The notes under the pieces: model-generated
What the model saw: only the letters and a program-made list of their open reading frames with translations
The model's database searches: none
What the model was told of the DNA's origin: nothing
In this document: piece after piece, positions 6,675 through 7,449 of the stretch
How positions within the stretch are numbered: position 1 is the stretch's first letter
How the letters are laid out: the number at the start of each line of letters is the position of its first letter
Program-made: the position numbers and the translations under genes
DNA from: Croceicoccus sp.
GTDB taxonomy: Bacteria; Pseudomonadota; Alphaproteobacteria; Sphingomonadales; Sphingomonadaceae
Direction of reading: 5' to 3'
NCBI GenBank assembly: GCA_029936705.1
Contig: JAPYSD010000162.1
Coordinates: forward strand, 1-7,449
DNA length: 7,449 nt

Positions 6675-6739
6675 AACCGCCGCGCACTAGCGGGAAGCCG
6701 CGCCCGTTGAAAGAGCGGGAATGCAGCCAGCGCCAAGAT

Positions 6740-7449
6740 TCAGCCGCCGGATGCCGCCAGCAGGCGCCGTGCATCGGCGCAATCGCGCGCGATCTGGTCC
6801 TTGAGCGCGTCCAGCGATTCGTATTTCTCCTCGGGCCGGATGAAGTGGCGCAGGGCCACCTCGATCGTCTGGCCATAAAGGTCGCCGCGAAAGTCGAAGA
6901 AATACGGCTCCAGCAACTCGGTGGGCGGGTCGAAGCTGGGCCGCACGCCCAGATTGGCGGCGCCGGTCAGGACGGAAGCGCCAGCCAGCGGGCCCGTCAG
7001 GATTCGCCCGGTGATGGCATAGATGCCGAAGCGCGGGCGAAGATAGGACCCCATCAGCAAGTTCGCGGTGGGAAAGCCGATGCTGCGCCCCAGCTTCGCG
7101 CCGTGCACCACCTCACCCCTGATCGCGAAGGGGCGGGTCAGCAGCCGCGCCGCTTCCAGCGGATCGCCTGCCGTCAGCGCGTTGCGGATGCGGGTGGAAG
7201 ACACGACGTCGCCGCCATCTTCCACCGGGGCGGCGATGCGGACCGCGATGTCCAGCGCCTCGCACCGTTCGCGCAGCGTGCCGACATCGCCGCGCCGACC
7301 CTTGCCGAAGGTGAAATCGTGGCCGGTGACGACCCCGCCAGCCGCCAGGTTTTCGGCCAGGACCACGTCGATGAAATCCTCGGCAGAGGTCGTGGCCAGG
7401 GTCTGGTCGAAGCGGAACACCAGCATCGCGGCCGCGCCCAGACCGGCGA
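6740..7449 (-). CDS. ribF: Bifunctional riboflavin kinase / FAD synthetase, 5'-truncated
   Basis: The enzyme phosphorylates riboflavin to FMN and adenylylates FMN to FAD in the cytosol. About 236 residues are visible; family members have about 310, so roughly the first 70-75 residues, including the nucleotidyltransferase HxGH region, lie beyond the right edge. The reading frame stays open to base 7449, and residues before the internal ATG at 7426 (AGLGAAA) fit the family, so that ATG is not the start. The remaining FAD-synthetase domain shows GHDFTFGKGRRGDV and SSTRIRNAL. The riboflavin-kinase domain shows GEVVHGAKLGRSIGFPTANL (the PTAN motif binds ATP/Mg), GIYAI, GAANLGVRPSF and LLEPYFFDFRGDLYG, whose Glu is the likely catalytic base. 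The stop is TGA at 6740-6742. It lies 65 bp before ileS on the same strand, an order common in proteobacteria. No obvious terminator separates the two, so shared transcription is plausible. Confidence 0.95.
   Translation of the reverse strand, partial: AGLGAAAMLVFRFDQTLATTSAEDFIDVVLAENLAAGGVVTGHDFTFGKGRRGDVGTLRERCEALDIAVRIAAPVEDGGDVVSSTRIRNALTAGDPLEAARLLTRPFAIRGEVVHGAKLGRSIGFPTANLLMGSYLRPRFGIYAITGRILTGPLAGASVLTGAANLGVRPSFDPPTELLEPYFFDFRGDLYGQTIEVALRHFIRPEEKYESLDALKDQIARDCADARRLLAASGG

Noticed and set aside
5157..6710. 517-codon open frame on the + strand opposite ileS
   Set aside because: It is antisense to a certain ileS gene. The translation is rich in Arg/His/Ala/Val without domains, as expected from the complement of GC-biased codons.
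6675..6739. Riboswitch or T-box leader before ileS
   Set aside because: Only 65 bases separate ribF and ileS, with no strong hairpin or terminator, and T-box control is not expected in this group.
6740..7426. A complete 228-residue RibF starting at the ATG at 7426
   Set aside because: The frame continues open to the window edge, and a RibF starting there would lack the HxGH nucleotide-binding region, so the gene is simply cut by the window.

Overview
The window is GC-rich, densely coded DNA from an alphaproteobacterium, most likely Sphingomonadales (Erythrobacter/Novosphingobium/Croceicoccus type). This rests on protein style, strong G/C bias at third codon positions, and the gene order ribF-ileS-lspA-DUF3035 lipoprotein. 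No database search was possible, so the lineage is inference. The window holds ordinary chromosomal core genes. I see no mobile element, CRISPR array, tRNA, rRNA or phage gene.

Layout, left to right. (1) The 3' part of an inositol-monophosphatase/CysQ-type phosphatase on the + strand runs off the left edge and appears to carry a one-base frameshift about 40 bases inside the window. (2) A strong hairpin terminator sits between it and a convergent gene. (3) That gene, on the - strand, encodes an outer-membrane lipoprotein with a glycine zipper and an OmpA C-terminal domain. (4) A 214-bp divergent intergenic region contains two overlapping, mutually exclusive hairpins made from evenly spaced GAACG/CGTTC words. 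(5) A CorC/HlyC-type CNNM membrane protein on the + strand probably starts at TTG. (6) Converging on it with only 9 bp between stop codons is a - strand run read right to left: ribF (truncated by the right edge), ileS, lspA and a small DUF3035/BamF-like lipoprotein.

How the genes fit together. ileS and lspA overlap by four bases (ATGA), and the BamF-like gene begins a few bases after the lspA stop, so at least ileS-lspA-bamF looks like one translationally coupled unit. ribF makes FMN/FAD, ileS charges tRNA-Ile, and lspA cleaves prolipoprotein signal peptides. The two lipoproteins in the window, OmpA-like and BamF-like, both carry lipoboxes and would be LspA substrates. The BamF-like protein probably belongs to the outer-membrane beta-barrel assembly machine.

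No new multi-gene system is visible. The points most worth a second look are the apparent frameshift in the first gene, the hairpin array upstream of the OmpA-like gene, and the BamF-like lipoprotein next to the lipoprotein signal peptidase.
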